Shown here piece by piece: positions 63,822-64,000 of a stretch of 64,000 nucleotides of DNA (its first letter is position 1; each line of letters opens with the position of its first letter). Source of the stretch: Flavobacterium nitratireducens (GTDB lineage: Bacteria > Bacteroidota > Bacteroidia > Flavobacteriales > Flavobacteriaceae). A program made the translations under genes and the position numbers. A model generated the notes under the pieces. That model was not told where the DNA came from. It saw only the letters and a list, made by a program, of their open reading frames with translations, and did no database searches. The stretch is taken from the NCBI RefSeq assembly GCF_029625335.1, contig NZ_CP121111.1, positions 620,001 through 684,000 on the forward strand. Reading direction: 5' to 3'.

Positions 63822-64000
63822 TCATTCATAATATTCCCCATCAACATAATACCAAATTCCGTTTTCCTGAACAAAAGTGGAAAATTCATGATGAATATGT
63901 TGCTTTTTATTTGAATCCAAATAATACGCTTTGAATTCGACTGTAGTGGCTGTTACATTTAGAATTTCTAATTTTTGCCACTGATTAGAAGTTGCCCAAA
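63822..64000 (-). CDS. YchJ/SEC-C-type protein, C-terminal part
   Basis: 59 codons are visible, entering from beyond the right edge. WATSNQWQKLEILNVTATTVEFKAYYLD, HHEFSTFVQENGIWYYVDGEYYE: this matches YchJ (UPF0225) C-terminal region with VEFKAY and HExSxF...WYYVDG motifs. The usual N-terminal SEC-C zinc motif lies outside. Function unknown. Confidence 0.8.
   Translation of the reverse strand, partial: WATSNQWQKLEILNVTATTVEFKAYYLDSNKKQHIHHEFSTFVQENGIWYYVDGEYYE

Overview
The window is AT-rich chromosomal DNA from a member of the Bacteroidota, almost certainly Flavobacterium or a close relative in the Flavobacteriaceae. Supporting evidence: promoters carry the Bacteroidetes -7 box TAnnTTTG with an upstream TTG, and Shine-Dalgarno sequences are lacking. 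Gliding-motility and type IX secretion genes are present (gldF, gldG, a giant SprB-repeat adhesin, a PorP/SprF protein, a PorE-like OmpA protein). An AsnC/Lrp regulator, DUF3822, a MutS-like ATPase with membrane segments and small dispersed intergenic repeats complete the picture. Most of the window is housekeeping core genome.

Layout. 0-3.6 kb: end of aroB, then a polyamine cluster (arginine decarboxylase, deoxyhypusine-synthase-like enzyme, acidic protein) closed by a terminator. 3.6-11.2 kb: recQ, a base-excision glycosylase, a DinB-fold protein, PEP carboxylase, an Lrp regulator and an M14 carboxypeptidase. 11.2-14.3 kb: an XRE regulator with palindromic operators on its own and the divergent promoter, a spermidine-synthase-like protein, a K+ channel and kdsB. 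14.4-15.4 kb: a complete IS982-family element with 18-bp inverted repeats and a 7-bp target duplication. 15.4-20 kb: a frameshifted lipoprotein, a DOPA-dioxygenase-like protein, a frameshifted azoreductase-like gene divergent from its HxlR regulator, and a RecD-like helicase. 20-24 kb: DUF3822-rsmD, RNase P RNA, a small conserved protein, and dnaX split in two frames exactly at an A9 run.

24-28.2 kb: a minus-strand polyphosphate operon (sixA-ppk1-ppx-TMEM175 channel). 28.7-40.7 kb: the sprB-like gene (3038 aa, 32 SprB-type repeats, 28 of them nearly identical 237-bp units), a porP/sprF gene and a frameshifted porE-like gene, ended by a strong terminator. 40.8-47.1 kb: DUF2238 and DoxX-like membrane proteins, purC, a HAD phosphatase, an SDR, phoH and a SAM hydrolase. 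47.2-49.6 kb: gldFG, with gldG carrying two frameshifts. 49.8-55.4 kb: dnaN, a MutS-like ATPase, a universal stress protein and mnmE. 55.5-61 kb: remnants of a fucose locus (truncated GH29 fucosidase, frameshifted LacI regulator, 5'-truncated fucP) around three intact genes. 61-64 kb: a MoxR-like ATPase/VWA pair and the end of a YchJ-like gene.

Seven genes are broken by single-base indels relative to their family, mostly in A/T homopolymers, and dnaX changes frame at an A9 run in the same manner. These may be real pseudogenes or consensus errors; dnaX is the one where slippage is biologically plausible. Nothing here is clearly a wholly new system. The strongest leads are the dnaX A9 frameshift, the operator array of the XRE regulator, the higher-order duplication inside the adhesin repeat array, and the TMEM175 gene without a standard start codon in the polyphosphate operon.
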